A stretch of DNA of 64,000 nt from Methylumidiphilus sp963753955 (GTDB lineage: Bacteria; Pseudomonadota; Gammaproteobacteria; Methylococcales; Methylococcaceae): NCBI GenBank assembly GCA_963753955.1, contig CAVWEM010000011.1, positions 1 through 64,000 on the forward strand. Reading direction: 5' to 3'. The notes below the pieces were generated by a model. It saw nothing but the letters and a program-made list of their open reading frames with translations. It did not search any database and was not told the origin of the DNA. Position 1 is the first letter of the stretch. Each line of letters begins with the position of its first letter. Both the position numbers and the translations under genes were made by a program. Positions 1 through 10,600 of the stretch are shown here, piece after piece.

Positions 1-116
1 TGGACAGTGTCGTCCTGCAACAAGAACAAGCTCACGTCACGCTCCACGCCCCGCGCCGAACAGCAGGCGTCAAAGCCATTGATTTGGGTGATTTGCATCG
101 GTACGGCTAAACACAT
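1..116 (-). CDS. hypC: HypC-type hydrogenase maturation chaperone, N-terminal part
   Basis: The minus strand starts at an ATG at 116 and reads MCLAVPMQI, the HypC/HybG signature with the essential second-position Cys, then continues as a GVERDVSLFLLQ-like HypC core before the window ends. HypC carries the Fe(CN)2CO unit with HypD and delivers it to the large subunit of [NiFe] hydrogenase. About 38 residues are visible of a protein usually 75-95 long. The upstream neighbour is a hupE-like gene on the same strand, which fits a hup/hyp operon continuing off the left edge. Confidence 0.85.
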   Translation of the reverse strand, partial: MCLAVPMQITQINGFDACCSARGVERDVSLFLLQDDTV

Positions 117-142
117 GGGAGCATATTCCTGTGAATCGAAAG

Positions 143-200
143 CCCCTCTCCCTTTGGGGAGAGCGAAGCGAGGGGGGCGAAGCCGGTTAGGAGTAAGGGG
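143..200. repeat. Dispersed GC-rich palindromic repeat, copy 1
   Basis: A CCCCTCTCCCTTTGGGGAGAG core with a short hairpin is followed by GCGAAGCGAGGGGGGCG. A near-identical copy lies at 15492-15550, and related CTCTCCC-hairpin repeats occur at 22962-23043, 33797-33833 and 52148-52235. It sits between hupE and hypC and is probably an intergenic REP-like repeat; any transcriptional role is inference. Confidence 0.7.
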
Positions 201-208
201 CGCTATTA

Positions 209-792
209 TCAAACAGCCAACATCAACAAACCGGCAGCGGCAATCGCCACCCCGCCGACCCGCGACGCAAAGCGGACACGCCCTAAAAACAGGCCTAACA
301 AGACGCCCAGCAGATGGAGGCTGGCTGTGGCGGACAGAAACCCAGTCCGTAACCCGCAGGCGAAGCCGTCTGCGGCATTTCAAGGCCATGGGCAAAGCCA
401 TGGAACGACGCGAACAGCGCGACCGCAAGCAGCGCCGATCCACTGGGCAAACGCAGAGCCAAAGCGACCAACACGCCCAGTGCCAACACCGAAGCGCCGA
501 TGGCCGTCTCCAGCCAAGCCATGTCCACTGGAGGAATCGCAGATAAAGCCCCGCCCGCCATCGCGGCGAGGAAAGCCCAGGAACACGCCACAGCGCCGCC
601 CGCCCAATTGCGCGGCCCATACGCCCACGGCCAGCATCGCTAGCAGGTGATCCAGACCCAGAGGATGCGCACCAGCCCATCGGCAAAGCCCGCACCCTGC
701 GCACCGAAGGTATGGGCAAAAACGGCGGGCGTGAACAACACAGCCGCAGTGGCAAAGGAAGAAACAGCAAGGAATTTAGACTGATTTTTCAT
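209..792 (-). pseudogene. hupE: HupE/UreJ-family membrane protein, three frame changes
   Basis: The reading starts MKNQSKFLAVSS with a signal peptide ending near FAHTFG. It then changes frame near 662 (into HPLGLDHLLAML, the HupE histidine motif), near 590 (into AFLAAMAGGAL) and near 328 (into the last membrane segment ending GLLMLAV). Put together, the pieces cover a normal-length HupE/UreJ protein of about 194 residues with six or so membrane segments, a family of Ni or Co importers in hydrogenase and urease operons. All three lesions are one- or two-base shifts with no nonsense substitutions, so sequencing error is as likely as decay. It is followed by hypC on the same strand. Confidence 0.8.
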
Positions 793-1267
793 GATGTTTA
801 CCTGGTTGAAGTTGCGAACGTTTAGCACAGTTTAACCCATCCTTCGGCCCTTGTTGGCCGAAACCGGGCGGATTGGGTGCTAGGGTTGGAAATTGAGCGT
901 TGACTAGGCACAAACGCCTTGGCAACGCGGTCCTGCGCCGAAATTTTTGTTGAACGCGAAGGGGATGATTATCCAGCCACGATATCCACAGAGTCATAGA
1001 AATTGGTTTTTGTGGTTGTTGCATTTTCATGCGAATGTTGCAATGATTCGGTTTTTTGATGCCAAAAGGGTGATTGCGTTTTTTGACTTGCCAGACACGC
1101 GAGATGCTTGTCAATGTGAATCTTAATCAATTCTGGCTTCTATATGTTGTGGCCGACACAGAGTTTACGCTGGCCGACACTCGCAGAACTTTTGAATTTC
1201 GCCTCGAACATCTCAGCCTCCGGCGTGAGCCATTCGGCACAATTGCCGAACATTGACTCGAAACCCC
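793..1267. other. Intergenic region between divergent hupE and rsmE
   Basis: I see no convincing gene. Short open frames on both strands lack family features and good start sites. It must contain the promoters of the divergent hupE and rsmE genes; no clear sigma70 pair, tRNA or riboswitch was recognised. Confidence 0.5.
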
Positions 1268-2005
1268 ATGCGCATCTCCCGTTTCTATTTGCCGCAAAGC
1301 TTAACCCCCGGCGCGACCGTCCAACTGGACATCGACAGCGCCCATTATATCCGCACCGTGTTGCGGTTGAAAAAGGGCGCGGAGCTGGCCGTATTCAATG
1401 GTGAGGGTGGCGTATATCCTGCCTTGCTGGTGGAAGCCCACAAGGAGGCCGTCAGCATCGAATTGGGGGAATTCAATCCGCACGAAGCGGAATCGCCCCT
1501 GCATACGCATCTGGGGCTGGGGATTTCACGGGGCGAACGCATGGATCTCGCCATCCAAAAGGCTGTGGAACTGGGTGTTTCCGCCATCACCCCGCTGTTC
1601 GCCGAGCGGTGCGTGGTGCAACTGGACGAGACCCGCAAGGGGCAACGCCTGCGCCACTGGCGGCGGGTCGCCCAAAGCGCCTGCGAACGATGCGGACGCA
1701 ACCGCCTCCCGGGGGTTTCCGAGCCGATGGCGCTGGAAGACTGGGTGCGGAAGCAGTCCGGCTTGCGCTTGTTCCTCGACCCCTGCGGAACACAGAGCCT
1801 GCGCAGGCTACCCCCGCCATCAGGGCCGGTTTGCCTGCTGTCCGGCCCGGAAGGCGGTTTTGCCGAACACGAGCGGCAATCGGCGCTGGCGGCAAACTTC
1901 ATCGCCTTGCGCCTGGGGCCGCGCGTTTTGCGCACCGAAACGGCAGCCTTGGCGGCGCTGGCGGCGATCCAGACGGTTTGGGGCGACTTAGGCGGATTGG
2001 ATTAA
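1268..2005 (+). CDS. rsmE: 16S rRNA m3U1498 methyltransferase RsmE
   Basis: RsmE methylates N3 of U1498 in 16S rRNA within the assembled 30S subunit, using SAM. The 245-residue product starts MRISRFYLP, typical of the family, has the N-terminal PUA-like domain (residues 1-75), and a SPOUT/trefoil-knot domain with the SAM-loop motifs GPEGGF (about residue 195) and RLGPRVLRTETA (about 215-226). I chose the ATG at 1268 over a TTG five codons upstream because it gives the conserved N-terminus. The gene is intact. A fragment of endonuclease V follows immediately downstream. Confidence 0.95.
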   Translation: MRISRFYLPQSLTPGATVQLDIDSAHYIRTVLRLKKGAELAVFNGEGGVYPALLVEAHKEAVSIELGEFNPHEAESPLHTHLGLGISRGERMDLAIQKAVELGVSAITPLFAERCVVQLDETRKGQRLRHWRRVAQSACERCGRNRLPGVSEPMALEDWVRKQSGLRLFLDPCGTQSLRRLPPPSGPVCLLSGPEGGFAEHERQSALAANFIALRLGPRVLRTETAALAALAAIQTVWGDLGGLD

Positions 2006-2014
2006 GCCGTGTCC

Positions 2015-2119
2015 ATGCGCATCCAACGCGCCCATGCCTGGAACTTCAGCCCCAAGAAAGCCATCGCCCTTCAGCCCGAACTGCGGGAACATCTGATCAC
2101 CTTGCAAGGCCGGATTTGA
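2015..2119 (+). pseudogene. nfi: Endonuclease V N-terminal fragment
   Basis: Ten bases after rsmE a short frame reads MRIQRAHAWNFSPKKAIALQ and continues for 34 residues to a TGA at 2117. This resembles the very start of deoxyinosine 3' endonuclease (Nfi), whose N-terminus has the pattern H-x-W-x-L-S-P-K-E-A-I-A-L-Q. The remaining roughly 190 residues, including the catalytic Asp and Glu residues, are absent: downstream sequence encodes an opposite-strand lipoprotein. A GTG two codons upstream (2009) is an alternative start. This is a deletion remnant. Confidence 0.6.
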
Positions 2120-2122
2120 AGC

Positions 2123-2820
2123 CTATTGGGTGGGAACCAAAGGCACGGGGGCTTTTAGCGGGAGGGTCAGGAATTTGAGTCTGCCACCCTGTTCATAGCA
2201 AAGGCGCAGTCCACGTGCGCCATCGGCCTCTCCCCGCCCTGGAAAAAATAAGACGCCGGAGGCCACCTGCTCCGCCGGGATACCGGGATTGCGCAAAGTC
2301 CTTCCGGCGAAATTCTGGCTTTCACCTTTTCCAGGACGGGCATAGTCTCCCGCATTGCCCGAGAAAGCAGGGCCGACAACCATGTCCAGGGCAAAGCCGG
2401 TCAGCGCATCCAAGGCAACGGGCGCGGGGGCAGGATAAGGGTCATGGGTCGGGGCCGAGTGCGCCAATCTGCTGGACGCCTGATCGGAAGTCAGCAGGGG
2501 CCAAGCCTGTCCGTCCAGGTCGATGAGGAAAGTTTGCCGGGGAATGATTTTCACCGTACCGCCGCCATGATTTACACTATGCTGACGCGCAAAGGCAATA
2601 GGCCTGCCCCGCGCAGGTCGGAACCAAAAGCCGCGGCCGCCTGTCGGGCATCCTCAAGCGCCATGGCCTGGAAGCGCACACCCTCCGCCTCCACCGGTTC
2701 GGCCTGGCTTGCGGCCAAGGGAACCGGTGCGGAACGATCCTGGCGGCTGGTGCAAGCAGCACAGAGACTCGCCAGCGCCAACAGCGCGAATCCGCTATGG
2801 AACAGGCGACGGCTAGGCAT
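2123..2820 (-). CDS. Putative lipoprotein, one frame change
   Basis: The protein begins MPSRRLFHSG, followed by a hydrophobic segment and a lipobox LASLCAAC, so a lipid-anchored periplasmic protein is predicted. The first part ends in frame at about 2572 (RVSIV) and continues in another frame as NHGGGTVKIIPRQTF to residue about 232, with a beta-rich C-terminus. The join needs one base lost or two gained near 2565-2575. No family was recognised. It is convergent with the endonuclease V remnant and divergent from moxR. The lesion may be a sequencing artefact. Confidence 0.6.
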
Positions 2821-3000
2821 GATGGCGGTGGGGCGAGTCATGGTTTGCTTTTGATTCAGGGCAATGGTCGGAAATTTTAGGGGAAAGAAGGATACCGCCT
2901 CTCATCAGTGCGGGCGACATCCATTATAATGCCTAGGCCAGAAGACAATCCGCATCATCACGGTGCCAAACACCCTCCGCCCATCAATTGCGACGTTAAG

Positions 3001-3997
3001 ATGACAAGCCCGACAATTCCCGCCTTATCCCACGCACAGCAAGCCATGCAAAGCCTGCGCAGCTATGCCTGCAGCCAGGTGATCGGCCAGGAAGTCTTGA
3101 TCGAACGGATGCTCCTCGCCCTGCTGGCGGACGGGCATATCCTGGTGGAAGGTGCGCCGGGCTTGGCGAAGACCCGCGCCATCAATGTGCTGGGCATGGG
3201 GGTGGAGGGGGATTTCCATCGCATCCAGTTTACCCCCGACCTGCTGCCCGCCGATTTGACCGGCACCGAGATCTACCGCCCCCAGGACGGTTCCTTCCAT
3301 TTTCAGCAGGGGCCATTGTTCCATAACCTAGTGTTGGCGGACGAGATCAACCGTTCGCCGGCAAAGGTGCAATCGGCGCTGCTGGAGGCCATGGGCGAAC
3401 GGCAAATCACCGTGGGCCGCGAAACCTATCCCCTGCCCGCCTTGTTTATGGTGATGGCGACGCAGAACCCCATTGAGCAGGAGGGTACCTACCCTTTGCC
3501 GGAAGCCCAACTCGACCGCTTCCTGCTGTATGTCCGCATCAGCTATCCCGAAGCCCGGCACGAACGCGAGATCCTGCGGCTGGTGCGGCATGAATCGCGT
3601 GGAGAGGCGGACGGCGGGGCGGCGGATGTTTCCCCCCCTCCCGCAGCAGGTTTTGTTCGAGGCTCGCCGGGAAGTCCTCGACCTGTACATGGCCGATCCG
3701 CTGGAGGAATATCTGCTGCAATTGGTGCTGGCGACACGCAATCCCGCCGCCTATGGAGAAGATTTGGGACGCTGGCTGCAATACGGCGCCAGTCCGCGCG
3801 CCACCATCGCCCTGGACCGTTGCGCCCGCGCCAAGGCTTGGCTGGACGGGCGGGATTTCGTCACGCCTGAGGATGTCCAGTCCATCGCCTACGATGTGCT
3901 GCGCCATCGCCTGATCCTGTCCTACGAGGCGGAGGCAGAAGGGGTTTCGACCGACCAATTCATCCGTGAATTGATCCGGCGTGTCGCCGTGCCTTAA
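3001..3997 (+). CDS. MoxR-family AAA+ ATPase, one homopolymer frame change
   Basis: MoxR ATPases act as chaperone-like remodelers, often with VWA-domain partners. Visible are Walker A (EGAPGLAKTRA, about residue 50), Walker B (LVLADEINRSPAK), the sensor segment MATQNPIEQEGTYPLPEAQLD, and the C-terminal lid helices in the second frame (VLFEARREVLDLY onward). The frame breaks in a run of seven C at 3631-3637; removing one C restores D-V-S-P-L-P-Q-Q-V-L-F-E and a product of about 331 residues. ATG 3001 gives the conserved start. No VWA or DUF58 partner gene follows; pyrE does. Confidence 0.85.
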
Positions 3998-4060
3998 ATC
4001 GGGCGACGGCAAGCCGCATTCCCGCCAGCACGTCATCACCCAAAACACCAAGGTATCATC

Positions 4061-4720
4061 ATGCAAGAATTCCAGCGGGAATTTATCGGCTTTGCGATCA
4101 ACTGTGGGGTTTTACGTTTCGGCGAATTTACCTTGAAATCCGGGCGCAAAAGCCCTTACTTTTTCAATACCGGCTTGTTCGACACCGGTGCGCGGCTGGG
4201 CAGGCTGGGTGAGTTTTACGCGCAAGCTTACCTTCATGCTGGACTGGCAGCCGATGTGCTCTATGGCCCCGCCTACAAAGGCATCCCGCTGGTTAGCGCC
4301 ACCGCCATCGCATTGGCCCGTGCCACCGACCAAGAAGTGCCCTTCGCCTTCAACCGCAAGGAAACCAAGGATCATGGCGAAGGTGGCCTGCTGGTCGGGG
4401 CGCCGCTCGCCGGTTCAGTGTTGATTCTCGATGATGTGATCACGGCGGGGACTTCTGTGCGGGAATCGGTGGAGATCATACGCAACGCAGGCGCGAAGCC
4501 CTGCGGCGTCCTCATCGGCCTAGACCGGCAGGAAAAGGGCAAAGGCGAGACCACCGCCATAGAGGAAGTCGAAGCGCAGTACGCCATCCCGGTTTTTCCT
4601 ATCATCACCATGTCCGAGATCATCGAATATCTCGAAGGACAGGAAAAGCCGAAGGAATTGGCAGCGCTAGTGGAATACCGGGAAAACCATGGTATCCGTC
4701 GCTGTGGCTCTGTGGTTTAA
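4061..4720 (+). CDS. pyrE: Orotate phosphoribosyltransferase
   Basis: PyrE makes orotidine 5'-phosphate from orotate and PRPP, the fifth step of UMP synthesis, in the cytoplasm. The 219-residue product has the normal start (MQEFQREFIGFAI), the FTLKSGRKSPYFFN substrate segment, the catalytic-loop Lys region (AFNRKETKDHGEGG) and the PRPP-binding motif VLILDDVITAGTS at about residues 121-133. Length and motifs are normal and the frame is intact. A purine-rich AAGG lies upstream of the ATG. It is 63 bases after moxR and may be independently transcribed. Confidence 0.97.
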   Translation: MQEFQREFIGFAINCGVLRFGEFTLKSGRKSPYFFNTGLFDTGARLGRLGEFYAQAYLHAGLAADVLYGPAYKGIPLVSATAIALARATDQEVPFAFNRKETKDHGEGGLLVGAPLAGSVLILDDVITAGTSVRESVEIIRNAGAKPCGVLIGLDRQEKGKGETTAIEEVEAQYAIPVFPIITMSEIIEYLEGQEKPKELAALVEYRENHGIRRCGSVV

Positions 4721-4815
4721 GGTAATAGGCCCGTGAAATTCCGGGGTTTGGCCGGAAAGCGGGGCGGCCAGGCGGTCGCCCCGCGAATGCGGCGGGACGG
4801 GTGGCCTTTCCCGCA

Positions 4816-5791
4816 ATGGGAATCGCGGCGATTTTATCGCTTTTCGCACCCGCCTTGTCGGCGGGAACTTTTCGCTGGGTGGATGAAAATGGCTCCGTGC
4901 ATTACACCGACCAAGTGCCACCGGAGGATGCCAAGCGGCCCCGCGCAAAACTAAATCCACAGGCCAAAATCCTGGAATTCATCGAAGGGCAGAAAACCCC
5001 GGAACAATTAGACCAAGCCAGACGCCTGAAGAAACTGCGCATCGACCAACAACGCATCCTAGCGAAGCAGAGGGACAGCGACATATCCCTGCACCAGACT
5101 TACCGTAGCGAGGAAGAAATGCAGGCGGTGCTGCAAGGCAAGCTTGACACCATAGAATCCGCCCAAAAAATCGCCGATGCCAACCGGATGCACCAGGAGG
5201 AAATCCTGCGAACCCTGATCAAACATGCTGCGGAGACCGAGAATCCCGGCCAGCCGGTTCCACAAAACTTGCGCGATAGCCTCGAATCCACTCGCAGACA
5301 AATCGCCAGTTATCTGGAAAAAAGCCGGGCGCTGGACAGCACCAAAGCGGATATTGTCAATGCCTTTGCCAAGGATCTGGAGCGCTTGAAAAACCTGGAA
5401 AACCGACGGCACCTCAATCCAGAGTCCGGCACCCTGGAATGGAAGGCACAACGCCCAGAAGCGGATGTCGCCATTGTCAGCGCGGTCAACTGTACGCCCG
5501 ACCAATGCGACGCAGCCTGGGCTTTGGCCAAGGAATACCTCACGGCCAATAGCCATCGACCCTTGTTGATCGAAACCCCGACCGTCCTACAAACCGCCAG
5601 CCCCCACACGGAACAGGACATGGCCTTGCTCGTCGTGCGCATTGCAGGCAAGACGTGGGACACGGTGTTTCTGGACACCTCCTGCCATTTCTCCAGCATC
5701 GGTGACGATCTACTGTGCCGGCAAAGTCGCACGGGGCATCCGCGCCGGCTTCGCACCTTACATTGAAGAAAAACTGAAAGCGGGACATTGA
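4816..5791 (+). CDS. DUF4124-domain exported protein, frame change near the end
   Basis: A signal peptide (MGIAAILSLFAPALSAG) is followed by the DUF4124 signature FRWVDENGSVHYTDQVPP, then long charged helices likely to be coiled coil (residues about 60-190) and a C-terminal domain with Cys pairs. The frame now ends with RTLH at 5766, but one base inserted near 5713 would give CAGKVARGIRAGFAPYIEE and a stop at 5791. Family members are envelope proteins of unknown function. A GTG at 4801 could be an alternative start. It is convergent with argB, 14 bases away. Confidence 0.75.
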
Positions 5792-5805
5792 ATTGCCTCT
5801 GGCGG

Positions 5806-6727
5806 CTAGCGCCTCAATAGCAGGGTGCCGATACCGCGGTCGGTGAGCAATTCTAGCAACACGGCGTGATCGACGCGCCCGTCGATGATGTGGACGCTGT
5901 TCACCCCGCCTTTCAACGCGTCGGTGGCGCAACGGGTCTTCGGGATCATGCCGCCGGAAATGGTGCCGTCCTCGATCAACCCATCCACCTGGCTAAGGGA
6001 CAGGCCGGTCAGCAGACCGCCCTGTTTGTCGAGGATGCCCGGCGGTGTTGGTCAGCAAGATCAGCTTCTCCGCTTTCAGCACCTCCGCCATCTTGCCCGC
6101 CACCAGATCGGCATTGATATTGTAGGAGCGTCCGTCCCGGCCCACGCCGATGGGCGCGATGACGGGGATGAAGTTGCCATGGTGCAGCATGTCCACCACC
6201 GAAGGGTCGATGCTCTCGACCACGCCGACATGGCCCAAGTCGATGATCTCCGGTTCGTCGGTCTCCGCCGAACGTTGCGTGACCACGATCTGCCGGGCCC
6301 GCACCAAATCGCCGTCCTTGCCGGTCAGCCCCACCGCCGAACCGCCGTTGCGATTGATCAGGGTGACGATTTCCTTGTTCACCAGCCCGCCCAGCACCAT
6401 CTCCACCACGTCCATGGTCTCGCTGTCGGTGACGCGCATCCCCTGCACAAACTCGCTGGTCTTGCCCAGCCGCTTCAACAAGTCGCCAATCTGCGGTCCG
6501 CCGCCGTGGACCACCACAGGATTGATGCCCACCAGCTTGAGCAGCACGATGTCGCGGGCAAAGCTATTTTTCAACTGCTCGTCGATCATGGCGTTGCCGC
6601 CGTATTTGACCACTACGGTCTTGCCCTTGAAGCGCTGGATGTAAGGCAGCGCCTCGGTGAGGACATGCGCAATTTGGCTGGCTGAAGAAATATCGAGGGA
6701 TTCTTGGGTTTTCAAGGGGAACTCCAT
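5806..6727 (-). CDS. argB: Acetylglutamate kinase, one frame change
   Basis: ArgB phosphorylates N-acetyl-L-glutamate, the second step of arginine synthesis. Visible are the N-terminal helix, KYGGNAMID, VHGGGPQI, the acetylglutamate-binding central region and, in the second frame, the C-terminal GLIEDGTISGGMIPK and the end GIGTLLLRR. The frame breaks at a C3/G3 run at 6038-6040: removing one base restores T-A-G-I-L-D-K-Q-G-G and a normal product of about 306 residues. Because argB is normally needed for prototrophy, sequencing error is the simpler reading. Confidence 0.9.
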
Positions 6728-6749
6728 GAGTGTGGATGGACTAAACGCG

Positions 6750-7571
6750 TCAGGCCGAAAGGACTTTCTTCGCTCTGTCGTAATATTGAGTCCGATCTTC
6801 CGAACCGTTATAGCCGCCGTTGATCCGCTTGGTGATGGTCTTGAAGTCCTGCTGGTCGGCCAGCTCGTTCAAACCATGGGTTTTCCAGAAGGCACCGGCC
6901 ACGCGGAAAGCCACTTCCGGGATTTCCGCCATTTCCGGCTTATCGACCAAGGGCAACCCCAGCAAATCGCCATATTTCTTGTAGTTGGTCCGGCCAGTGA
7001 TCTGGATCGGGCCACGGCCCATGAAGCGTTTGCCGTCGCCCGGCTGGGTGTTGCCTAAATCCGCCCGTCCTTCATAGCCATTTTGGGTCGCCGTCGGCCC
7101 CCAGATTTCACGCATATAACGAAATTCACCGGATTCATGCGCAATTTGAGCCAGGAAGGCCGCTTCGCGCAACATGTTCACGGTGATGCCGAACTCCTGC
7201 ATCGCGCTTTTCAAATAAGGGAAATAAGCCTCCGCTTTGTCTTGCTTCAAATTTGGCATGATGGCGCGCAGTTGCGCAACGGTCAAAGCACCGCCAGAGG
7301 CAGTCGGTTTTCCCGTGTCGGCAACCGATCCTCCCGCCCCGGCGATTGCGGCAAAGGTCTTGCCGTCTGGATCAATGCGGCCATCTGGGCTGATGCCTAA
7401 GGATCGCTGCACAGACTCTATGGCAGCGATAGTATCGGGGCCAATCGAGCCGTCTTCCGCCAAGGGTGGAGTCGGACTAGGCGAATGGCGATTCAACAAA
7501 ACCTGGACAGTTTTCACATCCTCGGGGTTGTTGTGGCCGCCACGGCCAACGCTTGCGATAAGATCTGTCAT
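6750..7571 (-). CDS. Peptidoglycan-binding GH19 (chitinase-like) lysozyme
   Basis: Residues 1-65 form a PG_binding_1-like domain (SIGPDTIAAIESVQRSLG with the usual D-G-x-I-G-P pattern). Residues about 95-270 form a GH19 lysozyme/chitinase domain with the general acid in LAQIAHESGEF, the MGRGPIQITGRTNYKKYG signature and the W-x-x-N-G-L-N end. Such proteins are phage-type endolysins or secreted antibacterial muralytic enzymes. No signal peptide is visible and no holin or phage genes adjoin it, so a domesticated prophage lysin or a non-classically exported enzyme are both possible. ATG 7571 is chosen over an ATG five codons earlier on family fit. Confidence 0.85.
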   Translation of the reverse strand: MTDLIASVGRGGHNNPEDVKTVQVLLNRHSPSPTPPLAEDGSIGPDTIAAIESVQRSLGISPDGRIDPDGKTFAAIAGAGGSVADTGKPTASGGALTVAQLRAIMPNLKQDKAEAYFPYLKSAMQEFGITVNMLREAAFLAQIAHESGEFRYMREIWGPTATQNGYEGRADLGNTQPGDGKRFMGRGPIQITGRTNYKKYGDLLGLPLVDKPEMAEIPEVAFRVAGAFWKTHGLNELADQQDFKTITKRINGGYNGSEDRTQYYDRAKKVLSA

Positions 7572-7685
7572 GATGCTCTCTTTCATTGGCCAAGGGATTG
7601 GTGGATTGTGTGTGTCATATTAGCGGAATGCCACGGACTCGACCCAGCCGGGCGTGGCGTTCCTGGCGAACTGCGTGCGCCCAAT

Positions 7686-10600
7686 CTAACGCGTCTCCCA
7701 AACCGTATTCGGCAATTCCCCGAACATCTCCGGCGCATACAAGGCTTCGACTCGGGTCGCAGGGAGTTCAAACCGGCCAGGGTTGTTCAGGCGCACAGTA
7801 TATTCAAACGACCATTGGCCCTTGGGTACATATTCGTAATAGGCGCGGAAAGCCTCGAAGCGGCGCTCCTCGAAGGCGGGCCAGACCCAGCCCTCGCGCT
7901 TTTCGCCAGAAGCGAGCAGTTGCGAATCCCCGCCCAGACCCGAGCCTAGGATCGTCGCGCCAGCAGGCACTGGGTCGTCCACGACCACCCAAGTCATGTC
8001 GGCCTGGGCGTCCAGCACCAGCTTGATCCGCGCCACATCGCCCTTGCTCCACACGCCGACCTGCTTTTGCTCGACAGGCTCGACACTGCGCTGGATGCGG
8101 TAACCGGTGAACAGCGCTTGCCGCAAGGGCAAGGCGGCACGGCTTTGGATGATCGCCCAAGGCTTGCCCGTGCCCGCATGTTTCAGCGACAGGTTCGCAT
8201 GATCCTCGCCCCAAGGGAAGTTCAACGCACTTTGCCTGTTGGTTTCCGTCCATTGCATGCCTTTCTTGAACCCGCCCAACTCGGCCTCGGTGTAGCCTGC
8301 CACAGGCACGGTCTCGAAGGCTGCGCTGAATTTTTCCATTGCCAAGCGTTCCCCAGGCGTTGGCGGTGGTGGTGTCCCAATGGCCGTGAATTTGCCTGCC
8401 CAAGGCACCGGCCACCATCCGCGGAATGTCTTCCCGCCATTGCGGCTGGTCGAGCAGGGAGAGCAGGGCGCGGACGGCGTTTTCGTCGATGGAGACCATC
8501 AGCCACCACAGCCGGTCGTTGTCTTCGGTGGAGAAACCCCATGGTGGTGCCTTGCAGGTTCAGGCGCGAGCGGATGATCTGCCCGGCTTGCTCCAAGCGA
8601 ACGTCCCGCTGCGGGATGGCCGGCACCCGTTTGAGGATGTCGAGCCAGTCCAACACCGCCGAGGTGGGCCAAAGGTTCGGATCTAGGGTGATGGAACCCA
8701 GCATCTCCGGCTTGGCCTGACCGTAACGGGACAGCGCCTCAATGGCGGCAAGCTTGCGGATGGCCAGATCGGCGGTGGCAAGGCGAAACTGCGTTTGACT
8801 TTTCCTGTGACGAAATCTTTGAGGCCGTCTTGCAGACGTTTCAGCGAGTCTTCCGGAATCGGCCCAACCGGCCTCATGGCCGATGGACAGCACATAAGAT
8901 GTCAACACATCGCTGCCGTGAGAGCTCTCGGCGGCGAAGTATTTGAGCAGGCCGTCGCGGTCGATGAAGGCGGGCAGGCTTTGCATCGCCGCCTCCCACA
9001 TCCTCGTGTTGCGCAGCGAAACAGCCTTGGAAACCCGTTGCTCCATGCAGGAATAGGGATAGCGGCCCATGTAGTCGAGCACACCGCTCAAGCCGTCGCC
9101 CAGCTTGGCGCGCAGGGAAACGCGCACACCGCCGCGCCCCGGAACCGCATCGGCTGGATGCGCCACCGACATATCCAGAGGGCTTGTCGATTTGCGTCAG
9201 TGTGGCTTGGTAGACCCGCACCGGCCAGACCGGAATCACCTCCTGGCTGAGTTTCATCGCATCACGGGCCGAGCCATCGGCGGCTTCGGCAACGACTTCC
9301 CAAGACAACTTGGACGCATCAACCGGAACATCCACGTCCCAGGCCAGTTCCTTCGCTTCGCCAGGTTCAAGTTCCGACTTGGATAGGCGGGAGTTCCTTC
9401 CAACCGACACTGACCGTCGGTTCGACTGGAATAGTTTTTACGTCAGGAGGATTGGCCGGACTTGCTTGGGGTTTGTTCCGCTTTCAACCGGCACAGGGAC
9501 GGGTGACTGCGGCTTGGCACCCGTCGTTGGCAAGGCCACTTCCATTTCGCCTTGGTGGTCAAGGCCAATTTGCGGTTGGAGGCGTTGCGGAGCGTGAACA
9601 CAGCTTTGAAGCTGATCGCTCTCGCGCACCAAGGGCGGAAGCCCTGAATGCAGCATGATGTCTTGGGTGGCGCGGATGGTCGCATCGCCGGTGCCGAAAA
9701 AACCCATCCCGGCATTGGCCACGGCGGTCAGGCGGAAGGCGGTCAGCGAATCATTAAGCGGCACTTCGATGTCCGCCTCGCCTTGGGCATTGAGCGGAAC
9801 CCGACCACGCCACAGCAGCAAGGTGTCGAACAACTCCCGCGCCGTCTGCCGTCCGCCGCCGCCGCCATGGGGGACGGCCTTGCGCCCATAATGGCGCTTG
9901 CCGACCACTTGCATCTGCGCCGTGGCGGTGTAAACCTCGATGCCGCGCTTGCCCATCATCTCATCCAGCAGCTTCCAAGAGGTGTTGGGCTTAAGTTCCA
10001 ACAAGCCCTCGTCCACGGCGGCCAGGGCGATTTCCGCATCTTGCGGCAATGGCCCGCCATCGGCCCGTGCCACTTTCACTTTCACGCATGGAGTTCTCGC
10101 GCACTTTGTAAACTTCACGATCCGGTTGCACCTTCACGTCCAAGCGGTTCGGGCGTCCAGCCCACGGCCAGTTGCGCCATGCCTAAGCGGAAGGCGGGTT
10201 TGTTCAGATCGACCAAGGCCGTGACGGATTTGTCTTCCAGCTTGAAGCCCAGCTTGCCCGCCAATTCCCGGAACCAGGCGAACTGATCCCGCGCCCTGCC
10301 GCGCACGGCCAGCACGGAGACATAGACATTCGGCGCGTAATTGGGTTTGATCGGCAGTTCAACCACAGGTTCTTTGCCGGAAAGCGGCACGACATAAGAG
10401 TCCAGCACACCTTCCCGTTCCACCGTGACCAGGGCGGTGGCTTCGCGGAACGGCATTCGCACTTGCAGACGGGCGGTCTGGCCCGACTCCCAGGCTTTCT
10501 TTTCCGGCAGCACATCCATACGGTCGCTGGGGCCATTGTCGAACCACCATTGCCCGCCACCCGCCACCCAGACATCCTGTGTGCTGATTGCGGTGTTACC

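Noticed and set aside
7..650. Long plus-strand open frames at the left edge
   Set aside because: They are the antisense of hypC and hupE and have Arg/Pro-rich nonsense composition without a family match.
5885..6685. 266-codon plus-strand open frame
   Set aside because: It lies fully antisense to argB, whose conserved motifs are clear; high GC keeps the opposite strand open.
6750..7571. A prophage around the GH19 lysozyme
   Set aside because: No capsid, tail, terminase, holin or phage integrase gene lies nearby; both neighbours are ordinary chromosomal genes.
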